A stretch of 64,000 nucleotides of DNA from Durusdinium trenchii (GCA_963970005.1 CAXAMN010004113.1:1115802-1179801); one strand, 5' to 3'. Counted from the stretch's first letter, positions 19,975 through 31,247 are shown. Made by a program: numbers and translations. Notes: generated by a model from the letters alone, not told the origin.

Positions 19975-22900
19975 GTAAGGACATGTTTGGGCGTTATCTT
20001 TGACATGTTATGCATTTCCCAGACACGACCTGTTTGTTTGGGACTACCGATCAGGCCACATGGCCAGGGGTGGTTGATTTCAGGGGTCAATGCGGTGGCA
20101 TTCCCAGATGATCCATAAAAGCCAAGGCTTGGCCGCCACATTCACCACATTAACTGCCAAATAGGCCAGCCATGTACGGTACATGCATGGATCCTCTCGG
20201 TGAACTGAACGTCCTCTTCTGCCCAAAATTCAGCACATCGCTTGCCAGGTGGCGGTCATCGGGGAGCACGTTTTTTGCGCCTTCTTCTTGGTGGAGTTCG
20301 TCTTGAGGAGCCGGGAGAGGGGAACGCAGATTCCGCGTGAGTTCTGGGGAGCGGTGCACGGGTGGGTCGTGGTCTTTTGCACTGGTGGAGTGGCGAAGAC
20401 TTCGCCAAGCTCAACCTTTCAAAAGCCATTACACTCAGTCGAACTGGCCACAGGTGCAAAGTGGTTCAGGTTGTGTCCAGCATCCCATCGACGTTTGCAG
20501 CTTTCGAGTCAAAGCATGACCATCTCCCCAAGCATTTGCTCCAAGAGACCTTCAACCCATCCAAACCCTTCAACCCCTCCGGGTGCTTCAACCCCTCTGG
20601 GTGCTTAGCACCTGAGGCTTTGCTTCTTGGGCTGGCGCATCTATGCGCCCTGCGTGCCCAGTCCGGTCTCGAAAGGGGCCACTTGGAGTGGAAAGAGCTG
20701 GAGGGGCGAAGGGGCAGAGGCATGTCAGAGAAGATCTCAGGGGTTCATTCGCATGGGATAGTATTTAAAGCATCATCTACAATGCCAAGCGACATGCAGC
20801 AATGCTGGGGGCTTGCATTGATTCACTTTTTGGCTGGCATGCAGTCCAACTCCTTGCATGGATGCTGTTGTGTCAATTGTGTTTTGCCCTTGCTCTTGCT
20901 CCAAGCCGTCCAAGCTGCTTCTGGAGGCAAGGGGTGGTACTGCAGTTTGGCAGAAGCCAATTGGCAATCCCCGTCCTGCCAGAATCAAGAGGTGGCAGCC
21001 ATACATGGATCTTTCAGGGCACCACGTCACCATGTCCTCAGGAGAGTATAGGCACAATTCTGGGCAGTAGGGGCTCAGGGGTTCCCGGGAAGTGTTCAAG
21101 TCCCTTGACAGAGCTTTGTGAGCGACGTTGTTCGTGATTACTAGGGGATTCCTGGGAGCCTGGGAGCAACCCATAACACTTGGCCTGCTTGGCCTCTGTT
21201 CAACTGGCTGGTGCTTGGCACTATGACCCCCAGAAAAGGTGAATCATTTGCAGTGGTTTCAGAGTAGATGGCACAAACCGGTCCATATCAACCACCTTTT
21301 GGATCCTTGTGCCATCTACTCTGAAACCGTAGCTTGAGTGGCAGACAACACAACTCCGCCTTTTGGGGTCCCATGTGCTCCCGCCGCGCCTGATGGGTCC
21401 ATCAAGAGAGCCGGATAGAGATGGGTCCACTCATCTTGGGGAGCAGGAACTTCTGGTTTGGTTTAGGACGCGACACGTCACGCGCGAGCGCGAGCGGAAC
21501 CGCAGTCTCGCGCGGAACCTCGCGGCTGCGAGCGTGGGGAGTCGTGACTTTCGTCGAGCTCGATGGACCTGTTCAATCGTTTAGACTCTGACGAACACAT
21601 GGAACTATACGGATGGATGGATGGACGGTTGGATGGATGGATGGATGGACGGATGGATGGATGGATTTCTATCAATTCCCATGGAAGTGGATGGAAGTGG
21701 ATGGCATGTTTGACAAACTGGTGGCTTTCGACTTCCATATGTGAGTGAGTCAGAGTGTAGAAACCATTGATGTCCCACTCACCAAGATGGAATGAGTTGG
21801 GGTGGTCCTTGTGTGAAGGAGTCTGGTTTTGTATGCATGGCTTTGCATTTGGTTCGGAGCCCAGATCCAGCAACCCATGTGTCGCCCATGCGGGGCCTGA
21901 GGAACAGTTGCAGAACCTCATGGACGCCTTTCTGGTATGGGGGAGACTTGGCACTTCGACAACGTCAAACATCGGAAAAAAAGGCAAGAGAAACACTAGT
22001 CGACGATTATATTAGACCAGGACCCCTTGGCCCAAGGAGTGGTTCATGGACACTCCGAAAAAAAACAGCTATTAGGGGCGATTTCAATAGACACCCCTAG
22101 CTTGGAGGGTCCTGGTAGTTAGGTGCATTGAATTGATTCACGTATGATGCCAGAATTACTATATATATATATATATATATATGTATGTGGGCTAGTGACC
22201 AGTGCGCAGGGCAGGGACGTGATTTGATGCGACGGAACGATGAACATTGGGCTGCCCAGGCTGCCACACATGACACCTGCTAAATCTTTCCAAGTACAAA
22301 ACTCGCTTGTCGGACATGGAGCACCTAGACTTCTATAAGGAGTTGCAACACTCTTTGGCCTCACTTCCTGAGCAACATCCACTTAAACCCAGTCCACCGC
22401 GGCGCGGCTGTTTGCCGCGGAATGCGATCCGTGGATGAAGACACCGAGGACTGGTGTCTTTATGTCCTGGATCGTCCCCTTTACGGGCATCAGCCGCTCG
22501 GAGCAGGGCAGGAGCATGCATTTGAGTAGCTCCATGGGCCGCGAGGGGAGCATCGGCAGTGGCCAAGGGGAGCCTGGCCAAAAATCACTCCTATTGAGCT
22601 CAAAACCATCTCAAAGCTATGGGGCCTATGGGATTTGAGACCTGAAATGACCTGACATGCAGGCTTGTATACATTGGAAACATGCCCCTATGGCTCCTAG
22701 GTTCTTGATCATGAGTCCTCGACATCTCCCCGATTTTACCATCCTTCCGCAATTTGGAAGATGCGGGCTTCCTTTTGCCCTTTGGCTGACCCAAACCGGA
22801 TGGTTGGCCACGTCTATATAGAGTCTATCCCCTTTCGCTCTCGGGTTTCCGCTCTCGCCCTGGAGGTACTGGGAAGCTAAGGATCTTCACAGTGCTTCGT

Positions 22901-25900
22901 GCCTTTCGCTTGCTGCGCTTGGCCTCTTGGCCCTCAACAGTGGCCGTGACCGGTGACAGACCGGGTCGTAGACTGGGGGGAGGTAGACTGGGGGGATCAA
23001 GCCGGGTACAGACCCTAGCATTCAGATGGTTTCAGTACAACCGGGTATCCACCAGAAAACCGCAGATCGACCGGTGGCAAGGCGCGCATGCCAGCGCGCG
23101 CGCACGGGTGTGTGTGTGTGTTTTTCTCGAGGTCTTGTCATGGTCATGTGACATGTCATAGTGCATCGTGAGGTGGTTTGAATGACAACCTCGGTATGAC
23201 AACCTCGGTCTCCCAAGTCTTTTTGACCCCTAGGACTCCTGTCCTAATTACCTCCGTTTCGTTGTGGTGCTTAGGGTGGGTGGGTGCCAGGGGGTCGTCG
23301 CCACCTGAGGATATGGAACAGGAGCCCCTGAGGAGGGTCATCACCGTTAACCCATTGAACTGAAACCTGAGCAGCAGGGGTCAGAGCATGCACCGCATGC
23401 GTTCTGAAAGCGAAAAGATCAAGTTCGTGTGCTCCCCAAGGTCCGTGTGGTGCGAAAGCTGCCAGCCTTTAACGAGGTCTACTTGCTCCTTGGAAGAAGA
23501 CCGGCCTGCCAGCAGACAAAGGGGTAGTGTTTAGTCCCATCCAGTGAGTGGATAATGGGCACCCCTATCCTCCAATAGGCACCCCTATTTACAGTGACTA
23601 GTCCGTGACAGGTGATTCTACAGATGATTTTAGTTGATGATTGGACGGGATCCCATCACATCTCATTACATCCGCATGACATCCCACATCCCATGCGTCC
23701 TATATGTGTCCTGTTGGTTCAGTTTGTGCTTGTTGGATGTTGTTGCCTTTTGCTTGAGCTTGTTCCTTGACCATCCCTGACCTTGTTCTACTTTCAGACT
23801 GGCACTTAGTGGCTGCTGCGCATTCATGACCATTTGGAAGTGGTGTACTTCTTGCGCCGACAGGCACAGATCAAAATGCTTGTGACTGGTAGTAGGTAAG
23901 CAGAGTGGTAAGCAGTTCCACGCACCAGCAGTCACAAGACGGGGTGCCGAGCTTGGAGGATAGGGGTGCCCAGATCATCCACTCACTGGATGGGATCTTA
24001 GGGACTACATAACAACCACCGTTTTGTGACTGCCGATCCCTTCGACCTGGATCTTGGTCCTTTCGACATGGAGCGGTTGCCGCTGCTTCGCCGCGCCCTG
24101 AGGCTGATCCGGGGCCTCTCAGCCTCCACGCGGACCTTGTTCTGGACGGTGGTGGTCGCTGGGCGTTTCGCTCGCTCGCGGTGCTCGCGGTGTGGTGCGG
24201 TGGGCCGGCCGTTTGGGCGTGGCCAAGGATGGGGCGTTTGGGCACTCCGGGGTGGTCTTTAAGATGTTAAGACTAATTGTGGCTGTGGGCGTTTTGACGG
24301 GGACACCCTGGTTGACCACCGAAAATGAACAGAATAATTATATATAGACTTAGCTAGGCTGCGCAGCTCAGGTAGTAGAGCTCCCCAGGGCTGGTGGCCA
24401 CTGCTCTTGTGGTGAAGCCAGTGTAAAGGGCTCGTGGTCTGTGGCAGGGGGTGTCTGTGCCCACCTGAGGGACATGGGCCAGGAGTCCTAGGGTAAGATG
24501 TGTTTCTGCCATGTCACGCCTCCGCCTTAACAAGAAAACCACCATTTCAAGGCCCAGAGGTGCTCGGGACATCAGCCGTGTTTGGGTCCCCGGGATCTAG
24601 CTTCTCAGAAGGCTCTTGGGCCCTACAGATCGATGTTTGCACAGAACCCGGCTACTGTCCGTGCAGAACTCGTGCGCCCCACCACACCGCCCGTTGCCCG
24701 GTCGACCGTTGGAGCGATGGCCACCCTCCACTGAGGTCGTGTGCCTCATCACCTACATCTTTGCAATCTTTGGTGTGGTACTCATCAGCCGGCAAGCTCA
24801 GATTAGAGCTTGGATCGGAAAAAGCACCTGCGTTTTCAACTCCTGATTGGACTCGTTCTTCAACAAATCGATGAGGCAACACAATTCAATCCCACTCCCT
24901 GGCCAGGCTTTTGCTTGATAGCTCAAGATGTTGATCCAAAGCAAACCTGTGCTACGACGTATATACGTTATACAATTTCTATCCGTCCTACATTGACCCC
25001 AAAAACCTGCAATGTATAAGCATATATATGGCAGTCCCATGGAGTGTTTGGGTATGTGGCAGTGAGTCGTTGCGTTCACGTATCCTTTGTGGCAGGGTGG
25101 CGTTTGTTGCGTGAAGGCACGTCGCACGTCTCTCGATTCTAAGAGGTGTCCGTCAGACGGGCTCCATCACCTGTCTTGAATTGGACTGGGCATGTCAGAA
25201 GGATAGTAGGATAGAACAGACACCTTCCCTCCAACAAACATGGAAGTGGAGTTCACATAGTTCACCTCCCCCGTTGCAGAGGAACATGTGTTTCTTCGGA
25301 AAAGCCATGCCATCCACCTGACCTGATTGGTGGATGACTCGAGCTCCTGAGGCGCAGAGGTGAACTTGGCCATCGAGAAGGCCTCGTTGGACCCCAACAC
25401 TGGCACCCATGAGCCCCTCGATTCGCCGGTGCGGCCCATGTCGTGCGGGATTGGATCAAGGTATAGTACCTAGGGCCCCTAGGGCCCAGATCCAGAAGTA
25501 CCGTACCTCGGATCCGACTGGCTGGCACCGGCCAATAACAGTGTCGAAGACGTCACCGTAGTTGAGAAGGTCGTTGGATCCTTAAGTTGGAGTACCATCA
25601 TACGATTCAATACGCCCCTTTCTTCCTGGCTGCGGAATTGAATTCTGCGCCCTGTCACTATACCAAAAAAACTAAATTCACTATACCAAACGAATGAATT
25701 ATATAAGTAGACACACATCACAGGTCCATCTGGCACCCCCTCCCCATGGCACGTCTCATCCGAGGATGGAAGATTTGGAGATGCTCGTGGAAGCCACGGG
25801 GAGCCTCACCTCATGGCACCCCGGAGCAGCGCTTTGCGCGCGGGTTGGGTGGAGTGGCACCGGGGTCAGTGGGAGGCATCCGGAGGTCAGGCCGATCCAA

Positions 25901-28202
25901 GCAATGGGACCATACATAGAATATGAGAGGCCATTTGGAGAGACAATACATGCAAGCAATGGGACCATTTGGAGAGAGGAGAAGATGAGGCACACCGAGA
26001 TTGATAGGGACCCTAGGGACCCTGAATCCCGCTCGAATCGAGAATCTGTGGGGTACTAGACCAATGTGGGGTGGTGATTTCACCACCGGTGGTGCCCTAA
26101 GTCCTGACTTGCGATCGTCGGACCCTCATCGACTGGTCTTTCGACCTCATGACCTCCTTGCTCCTGAGGAAAAAAGCTGAGAAGCCGGGGGTATCCACCA
26201 ATTCCCTAACTCAAGACCGGGAGCATCCGGGAGCCGCGCCGCTAGAGTTGCTACAGTTCGGACTCCCAGCCCGGGAGGATGTTCAGAGCCGTGAAAAACC
26301 TGACTTAGGATGTTCACGCTCATCCAAGTGCTCACGCTGGACTCCTGGAATAGCATCGCACGGCCCTTGCAGAGGCGAACCAGCTACGCACGGCCCTTGC
26401 ATCGCTCCGCATCGCTGGTGTACCTTTTGTGGACCCTGGGGATGTGAGGAAATTGGATGCGAATTTGGGAGGTGCTTGAGCTTGTTGGGCAACAGGGGCT
26501 CCCACTGTAGCCCATGACCCTTGGCTGAAAAAATCACACAGTGTCAAATTGTGCATGGCAACAAGGATTTGAGCCCACAGTTCTGAGCTGCATCATCATC
26601 GAACATCATCGAACCATTTCCACTTCCTCTATCAAAACAACACCCGGAATCTGCAGATACGTCAGCGGCTCTTGGGCTTTCTTCTACTGCTACATCGCTG
26701 TTGCTGTCCGGGGCCGCAGGGTCATCAACAGAGGGTCCAGTCAGGGCTGCTGAAAGAGGTACGGTTGATGCAGGGTAGAAGTACAACACTAAGCTTACTC
26801 CTGATGGACTGTAGGTTAACATACCCTTAACCATCCTTAACCTCAACTTTTTTACTATTATATACTATTCTAGTTATTTCAGGTATACTGCCAACTACTG
26901 AGGCTTTGGTCTATATACCTCAGCCTTGTTAAAGGCTGTTTGATACCCTTTGAACTTGGCTTGGAGGTCAAGCACCCCAATGCTGCAAAGCCAACCCCAC
27001 CTTGACACTGCAGGGTGGCACCCATAAAAAGCTTATCTAATCTATGTGCCTGGGAATTTATTGCTAAATGGTTCTTGACCTCAACTAATCTAGATCCATG
27101 TTAGAACTCGTTGGCAGGTTTGTTGGAACGTTCTTGGTGCTCTTCAGCGTCCAGTGGACATCCATTTCACTCTTGCCTCAGGTGATCGTTTTCATGAACC
27201 TGGCCCGGGCCCGAGCAAGCCAGAGCTTTGAAAGGGCTTTTTCTCAGACCTTTAAAGGATTTGGCGCGAAGCCTTCCTTTAAGGCATGCATGTCCTGCAG
27301 AGATTTGGATGATGATCATGCTGATTTTCTTGAACTCTCCCGGAGAGTTTGACCCACTATACTATACCAGTACACAGGTGAGTGTAGGCTATGACCACGC
27401 AATAGTGGAGTTTACCTGTGCATCGTTTGAACGCAAACTGTATAGTAATAGCCTACTATATAATAGCGTTCATTGTTTGGCAACGTGTTTCCACATTGGC
27501 TTCTTTTGGCCAAGTGTTTCCACATCTCATTGTTTGGGGCGATCCAGGTGACTGCCGTGATTGTTGAGAATGCGTTGAGTCACTCCAAGCAGGACGATCC
27601 GTCCGATGAGTGTCAAGGCGTTTCCGGCCTCGCACCGGACTGGATAAGTCGACAAACTGAGCTGTCTCAGCACCTAAGACAGAACGGGTAGGTCAACAAC
27701 CCCGAAGGTCAAACCAGGTTTCCCTAGGACTCCAACCATCTCTTGAGAGAAGGTGGTTGGGGTGGGTTTGGGGGGGTCTAACCACCTTCTGAGGATATGG
27801 TTGGAGCACTAGGGTTTAATCCCTTCATATCCCTTCTCATTCTTGTTGACCGTGGTGCCGTTGGACGGTGCTGTGTGCTGTCGAATTCAGTCTCTTCCTG
27901 CGATCCAGGATGAAGAGACTTTGTTGGCACAGAAAGACCAAGAAGAGCCGGGCACTAAGACACCTTGCTTGACCAACTGAATCTCCCGACCGCGTTTTTC
28001 TCTTAGTGTGGGATCTAGGAACAAGGCAGATGTCTAGGCAGTGACCACAGAACCTTTGAATCAGCTTGCTCAGCCACTTAGAAACCCCCATTCCAACCAA
28101 GCTTGAAGCTTTGATTGGCAAACGGCGGGGGGTTAGCATGCAAGCATATGCAAGCACAAAATAAACAACTTCAGTGGTTTCTGAGTAGATGGCACAAACC
28201 CC

Positions 28203-28240
<38 letters not shown>

Positions 28241-31200
28241 CATGATGTGTTTGTTAATTATGAAGGTCCCAATAAACCACCGACCTTGGGGATGGATGGT
28301 GCCATCTACTCTCACTCCACATCATCCACTCGAATCACTAGAACAACAGTGCCAAATCGCCAAATCCCGGGTCGCCCCAAACCGCGCCCCCCCCTTCCTC
28401 GCCCGCTTCTGCTCGAGGAAACGATTGATGAAGACCTTCCGTGCCCTCTTTGAAGTCATGGACGAGGTCCGTCCGTGCGAAACGACACCGGTCCGGACCT
28501 CCACGGTCCGCCCGGTCGGGACGAAGGCTGTCGCCGTGGCGGTCGCTCCAAGCAGGACGACTCTGGCACCCTGACGCTGGAAGAGTTTGGAAGCTGAGAC
28601 CACGGAGAGGAGTCCGGCGTGAAGAGTTCGCCCTGAGACGTGCTGGTTCCAGTGATCAGAAAACCAAGCCAAAGCAGATGAAACCAGCAAGTTTTTGTGT
28701 TCCAATTGACATGTGAGGAGGTGGAGCTTTTATTTTCAGTACATTTGTGTCGAACTTAACTCTTGGTTTCGCTGCGGCCTCCGCACCGCGCACATGTGCA
28801 TAGATGGCATAGTTTGATATAGTTTGCCCGTCGACGGTCGCCTCCTTCATAGATGGCTTCGCTTCGCTGATCTCCTCAGGTTCCAAGTTGCCTTCGAAAC
28901 GAAAGAGGTGGCCACGTGACCTGGCATAGTTTTGGTTTTGAAGCGCGGAAGGATGCAAAAGCGCAGCGTCCGCGGAGGGTCATGTTTTGCCTTTCGCACT
29001 CAGAAACACCGTTCACATCCATTATTTCATTTGGCTTCTTGCAGAGTTCCTATTGATTGGGGACTTTGCTTGACAACTCTTCGATGCCTTTGATCGTCTG
29101 CTCAGGAAGCTGAAACTCCTTGGCTTCAAGGAAGAGGATTGTCAGGTCACGCAACACCGGGACGTGTGGTTTTCACTGTGGATGTCCAGCAGAGGAGGTT
29201 TGACCCTACCGTTGCTTAGGAGGCTTGATGTGTCTCGATGAAGAGTTGAGTCGAACGGTGTACAGACTTCTCGATTGAACCGGGTTTGGTCACGTCTCGA
29301 CTGCACATGGGTTCCATCACCCAGACACTCCATGTATGCCATATATGCCGATCAGCTGGGGTGGTTTGGGGGGGTCAATGGGGCGGCATATATTCCAGTC
29401 CCATGGAGTGTTTGGGTCATGGAAAAAAAGCCAAAGCATGGGCTGTAGGAGAACGACTCGTTTTCATCTAGACTCTAAGGACCGTAAGGACCGCCACGTT
29501 GCAAACTCGCGAGCATTGACCCATGCAGCATGCACTGGACACTGGATTCCATCCAAACGATCCCATGGAAGGCCCATGGTTCGGAATACCAGCCCAGTGG
29601 GTTTGGGGGGTTCCGTGTGGTCCTTTGCAGGGGAGTAGTTGTTTGGTGGCAGTGGCTGGAAGGGACTTCAGTCATCCAGGTAGGTCATAAGGGGCATTTG
29701 CTGGAGTGTTGGCAGGGCTGGACAATACCAGCCTAGCTCCACGGAGATCATGCCAGGGCAATCACACCAAATCACCCAAGTTCGCTGAATCATGTAGACT
29801 GTATACTCTTGATTCTTGATTCACAAGACCTCCCCTCATTATCCTCATGTTGGAGCATTTTAAGGCTCCCTCCTTTGGGGGGTTGGTTGAATGCACCATG
29901 TATGAAATTCAGCGTTACCAACCACGAAAAGGGCGGCACGCCGTTGTTATACTGTAACTCGTTTGAGCTCGACGTCCATCACCTCGCCACATCGAATACC
30001 GGCCCACCAGGAAGCTCGAAGCACCGTCCGGAGGGTTTGGCTTCAGCTGGAGTTGGATTCACACCGGGGCCCGACAGGCTAAATACAAACATGTTGAAGT
30101 ACCTGGAGTCTCCAAAGCACCTCGGAAAATGGATACCAGTACCTGTTTTTTTTATGGGTTCATGTCCCATGTTCTAAGGTACTTTGGAGGGTCCAGGTAC
30201 TTGCATTTTGTACTACAAAAGCTTAAACACTATATAAATATATATATATATACAATGAATTCAAGTGTATGCCAGGTGCCCGTTGTTGTCCATGACTACG
30301 GCTCCTGTCCTGTTGGCCAGGTGATCTTCAATTTGCTGGATGAAGGTGACGGTGTGAGCCTGAGATGGACCATGTGGATATGGACCGTGTGGAGCCTCCA
30401 TCTCCATGTGCGCAGACGAGAAGAGGCCTCCTCCCCGACAAGGGTTCAATTCAAGGGCCCACTGGCAGTACAAAATACAGAAGTTCAAAGTGCAGAAGCA
30501 CACAACTCACTAAGACACTTTTCATACACACTCCGAGCCACTCACATGGAAGTGGAGTTCACCTGACGACCAGTCATCGGTGAACCTGAGTCATCCTGGC
30601 GGGGCCATCCACGGTCCGTGATGGTTTCAGGGAGTGATGGTGAATGTAGTTGATTCATATCGCAGATGATCGAGGCGGCATCGAAAAAACACGGCGAGGT
30701 GGCAGTGGTGCAGAAGGTGGCTGAATCAAAAGCTCCCATGAAGTGGATGTTGAGGAAAACACACACAACATGAAACAACTCTTCACTTGGACCCTCAAGG
30801 TTAATTGGTCACCCCTTAACCTCTAAATCCTCTAAGGGGCTATTAATGGACACCCTTTCCGTGGTTGTGGCATAGGATGCGTCAGGGCTTTGTCATCCTG
30901 GAATTTTCTGGACCTGGGTGAGCCGTCTTGTTTTCGCCAGCGAAACGTGAACACTTTTAAAATGTAGATCTTCAGCCCAAAGGAGGATCCAGGTATAGCA
31001 TGTTTTTAGCTTTTTTCGGGGGGGGATTGCCAACACTCACCGAACACCAACAGGTGGAAAGGTTGGTTCACCAGTTCACCCCTTTTCCTTTTCCTCCAAG
31101 CACCGGGTGTCACGAGGCAGTTTGACCATCGACGAGTTCTTCGAAGGGCTTCAAGAGATGAAAGGCCCGGCTCGTTGCTGCGCCGGTTCCACCGTTGCTG

Positions 31201-31247
31201 CGCCGTTGCTGCGCCGGAGCCGACCACTCGGGCAGCTGAAGATCTAA
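19850..31247 (+). CDS. Voltage-gated cation channel with C-terminal EF-hands (multi-exon)
   Basis: Assembled by motif from short + exons. S2-like 20249-20336, S3 21865-21942 plus 22449-22507, S4 22866-22952, S4-S5 linker/S5 24074-24148 plus 24736-24791, S6 about 26657-26710, 27118-27148 and 27548-27625, then EF-hand exons 28418-28466, 28556-28597, 29106-29145, 30321-30351 and 31117-31247. Several junctions match in phase. Known for the ion_transport family: S4 carries regularly spaced Arg, and S6 is followed by a cytosolic Ca2+-binding tail. Inferred role: voltage- and calcium-sensitive cation (Ca2+ or Na+) conductance in a membrane. The selectivity-filter exon was not found, so ion preference is unknown. 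A single-domain channel is likely, but more repeats outside this window cannot be excluded. Introns carry family B, F, G, C and L elements. Confidence 0.75.
20249..20336 (+). CDS. Channel S2 exon
   Basis: Acceptor CTTGCCAG ends 20248, donor GTGAGT at 20337. Encodes [20 protein letters not shown] then SRERG. E-x2-F-x3-F-x2-E-x3-R is the characteristic S2 signature of voltage-gated channels: acidic residue, Phe, acidic residue, then Arg. Confidence 0.65.
21255..21328. repeat. Family B inverted-repeat element, copy 1
   Basis: The first 22 bases (GGTTTCAGAGTAGATGGCAC plus AA) are the exact reverse complement of the last 22. Total 74 bp, inside the large intron between channel S2 and S3. Related: 28176-28313, and single ends near 14939, 19137 and 37160. 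Confidence 0.85.
21605..21668. repeat. TGGA microsatellite
   Basis: Imperfect (TGGA)n with CGGA interruptions; further GGAAGTGGAT repeats to about 21700. Confidence 0.85.
21865..21942 (+). CDS. Channel S3 exon (first half)
   Basis: Acceptor GAGCCCAG ends 21864. Reads [20 protein letters not shown] and then [13 protein letters not shown] is the classic start of S3, with the conserved Asp. The donor is either GTATGG at 21935, or a GA donor at 21943. The latter gives a phase-correct junction to the next exon (FLVWGTGVF). Confidence 0.65.
22449..22507 (+). CDS. Channel S3 exon (second half)
   Basis: After ACCGAG the frame reads [19 protein letters not shown], the usual hydrophobic end of S3 after FLV-x2. 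A different open frame (22393-22529) spans the same DNA and looks coding alone; the S3 match decides in favour of this one. The 3' boundary is uncertain. Confidence 0.5.
22866..22952 (+). CDS. Channel S4 voltage-sensor exon
   Basis: Reads [20 protein letters not shown] then PSTVAVTG, with a GTGACA donor at 22953. Arg at LR-I, LR-A, FR and LR give R-x4-R-x2-R-x2-R spacing, the basic ladder of a voltage-sensing S4 helix. The clearest single diagnostic of this gene. Confidence 0.8.
23925..24033. repeat. Family F inverted-repeat element, copy 2
   Basis: Left end CCAGCAGTCACAAGACGGGG, right end ACCGTTTTGTGACTGC. The interior GTGCCCAGATCATCCACTCA is the inverse of the phrase seen in the copy at 54033. 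Lies in the intron just before the S4-S5 linker exon. Confidence 0.8.
24074..24148 (+). CDS. Channel S4-S5 linker and start of S5
   Basis: Acceptor GACATGGAG ends 24073. Reads [20 protein letters not shown] and TLFWT, phase 0, with GTGGTG donor. L-x-R-G-L-S-x-S-x2-T-L-F-W is the usual linker/S5 entry. It joins in phase to the exon at 24736. Confidence 0.65.
24736..24791 (+). CDS. Channel S5 exon with GC donor
   Basis: Phase 0 after CACTGAG. Encodes [19 protein letters not shown], a complete hydrophobic S5 helix continuing TLFWT of the previous exon. Ends AGCCG/GCAAGC, a GC-AG type intron, which dinoflagellates are known to use. Confidence 0.65.
25694..26059 (+). CDS. 121-codon open frame inside the channel gene
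   Basis: Contains [20 protein letters not shown] in a GC3-rich stretch (25765-25870) that could be an exon. It has no pore signature and the rest looks intronic. The missing pore exon should lie between 24791 and 26657; a short candidate at 25280 ([11 protein letters not shown] after TTGCAG) is too weak to call. Confidence 0.2.
   Translation: MNYISRHTSQVHLAPPPHGTSHPRMEDLEMLVEATGSLTSWHPGAALCARVGWSGTGVSGRHPEVRPIQAMGPYIEYERPFGETIHASNGTIWREEKMRHTEIDRDPRDPESRSNRESVGY
26657..26710 (+). CDS. Possible channel S6 exon, first half
   Basis: After ATCTGCAG the frame reads [16 protein letters not shown], an aromatic-hydrophobic run like the start of S6. The 3' boundary is unresolved. Confidence 0.4.
27118..27148 (+). 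CDS. Channel S6 exon, second half
   Basis: Acceptor TTGGCAG; reads [10 protein letters not shown] and ends at AGC/GTCCAG in phase 0, joining in phase to [10 protein letters not shown] at 27548. A 31-bp micro-exon, so support depends on the junction. Confidence 0.45.
27548..27625 (+). CDS. Channel S6 end and post-S6 exon
   Basis: Acceptor GATCCAG ends 27547. Reads [17 protein letters not shown] and [11 protein letters not shown]-x-V-E-x-A is the conserved end of S6 in this channel class, leading to a cytosolic tail. Frame open to 27691; the real donor is probably the GC or GT near 27620. Confidence 0.65.
27722..27814. repeat. Family G inverted-repeat element, copy 2
   Basis: Starts CCCTAGGACTCCAACC and ends GGTTGGAGCACTAGGG. 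The inner AGAAGGTGGTTGG pairs with CTAACCACCTTCT. 93 bp, in a channel intron. Confidence 0.8.
28176..28313. repeat. Family B element, copy 2, with ATG microsatellite inside
   Basis: Left end GGTTTCTGAGTAGATGGCAC and right end GTGCCATCTACTCTCA are inverted. The loop holds a (ATG)n run at 28203-28241, so this copy is about twice as long as copy 1. Confidence 0.8.
28418..28466 (+). CDS. Channel EF-hand exon 1
   Basis: Reads [16 protein letters not shown] and ends GACGAG/GTCCGT. The entering helix and first loop residues of an EF-hand. It joins in phase to [11 protein letters not shown] at 28556, giving the loop [12 protein letters not shown] with Asp at 1 and 3, Ser at 5, Gly at 6 and Glu at 12. 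Confidence 0.75.
28556..28597 (+). CDS. Channel EF-hand exon 2
   Basis: After CCAAGCAG the phase 0 frame reads [13 protein letters not shown] then TGA; the true exon probably ends just before the TGA. Completes a canonical Ca2+-binding loop with the previous exon across an 89-bp GT-AG intron. Confidence 0.7.
   Translation, partial: DDSGTLTLEEFGS
28598..29105. other. Channel intron
   Basis: No repeat family or exon seen. Weak frames on both strands only. Confidence 0.4.
29106..29145 (+). CDS. Channel exon between EF-hands
   Basis: Acceptor GTCTGCTCAG; reads [13 protein letters not shown], ending CAG/GTCACG. L-x-L-L-G-x-x-E-E-D is the usual entering helix of a second EF-hand. Phase 0 end fits the exon at 30321. 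Confidence 0.6.
29319..29417. repeat. Family C inverted-repeat element, copy 1
   Basis: Begins ACCCAGACACTCCATG and ends CATGGAGTGTTTGGGT. 99 bp. It is nearly the reverse complement, end to end, of the element at 51336-51434, including GCCATATATGCCGATCAG and GGGGCGGCATATATTCCAG. Confidence 0.85.
30097..30202. repeat. Family L inverted-repeat element
   Basis: AAGTACCTGGAGTCTCCAAA at the left pairs with TTTGGAGGGTCCAGGTACTT at the right, about 18 of 21 complementary. 106 bp, in a channel intron. No second complete copy seen. Confidence 0.7.
30321..30351 (+). CDS. Channel second EF-hand exon (start)
   Basis: After TTGGCCAG the frame reads [10 protein letters not shown] plus one base, then a GTGTGA donor. 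Joins KEEDCQ upstream in phase and, with the next exon, makes [15 protein letters not shown]. That loop is one residue shorter than the canonical 12-residue EF-hand, so Ca2+ binding there is doubtful. Confidence 0.65.
31117..31247 (+). CDS. Channel second EF-hand exon (end) and C-terminus
   Basis: Pyrimidine tract, then CACGAG acceptor. Completes Gly with the previous base and reads [19 protein letters not shown], then a Cys-Cys and an Ala/Arg tail to TAA at 31245-31247. SLTIDEF closes an EF-hand; GLQ-x-M-K-G-P-A is typical after it. The real exon may end soon after KGPAR. A 209-codon minus frame covers the same DNA and is rejected. Confidence 0.7.

Noticed and set aside
20362-21051. 229-codon + frame, the longest in the window apart from gap-spanning frames
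   Set aside because: Falls inside the channel intron between S2 and S3, with shifting composition and a small [11 protein letters not shown] repeat; no domain.
22393-22529. Protein-like frame ([17 protein letters not shown])
   Set aside because: The overlapping frame reads [12 protein letters not shown], the expected second half of S3, in the correct place. It shows that short frames can look coding by chance.
28203-28260. Poly-Met/poly-Asp frames
   Set aside because: Produced by the ATG microsatellite inside family B copy 2.
30666-30773. Exon-like frame [17 protein letters not shown]
   Set aside because: Sits inside the intron that must be removed to join the two halves of the second EF-hand.
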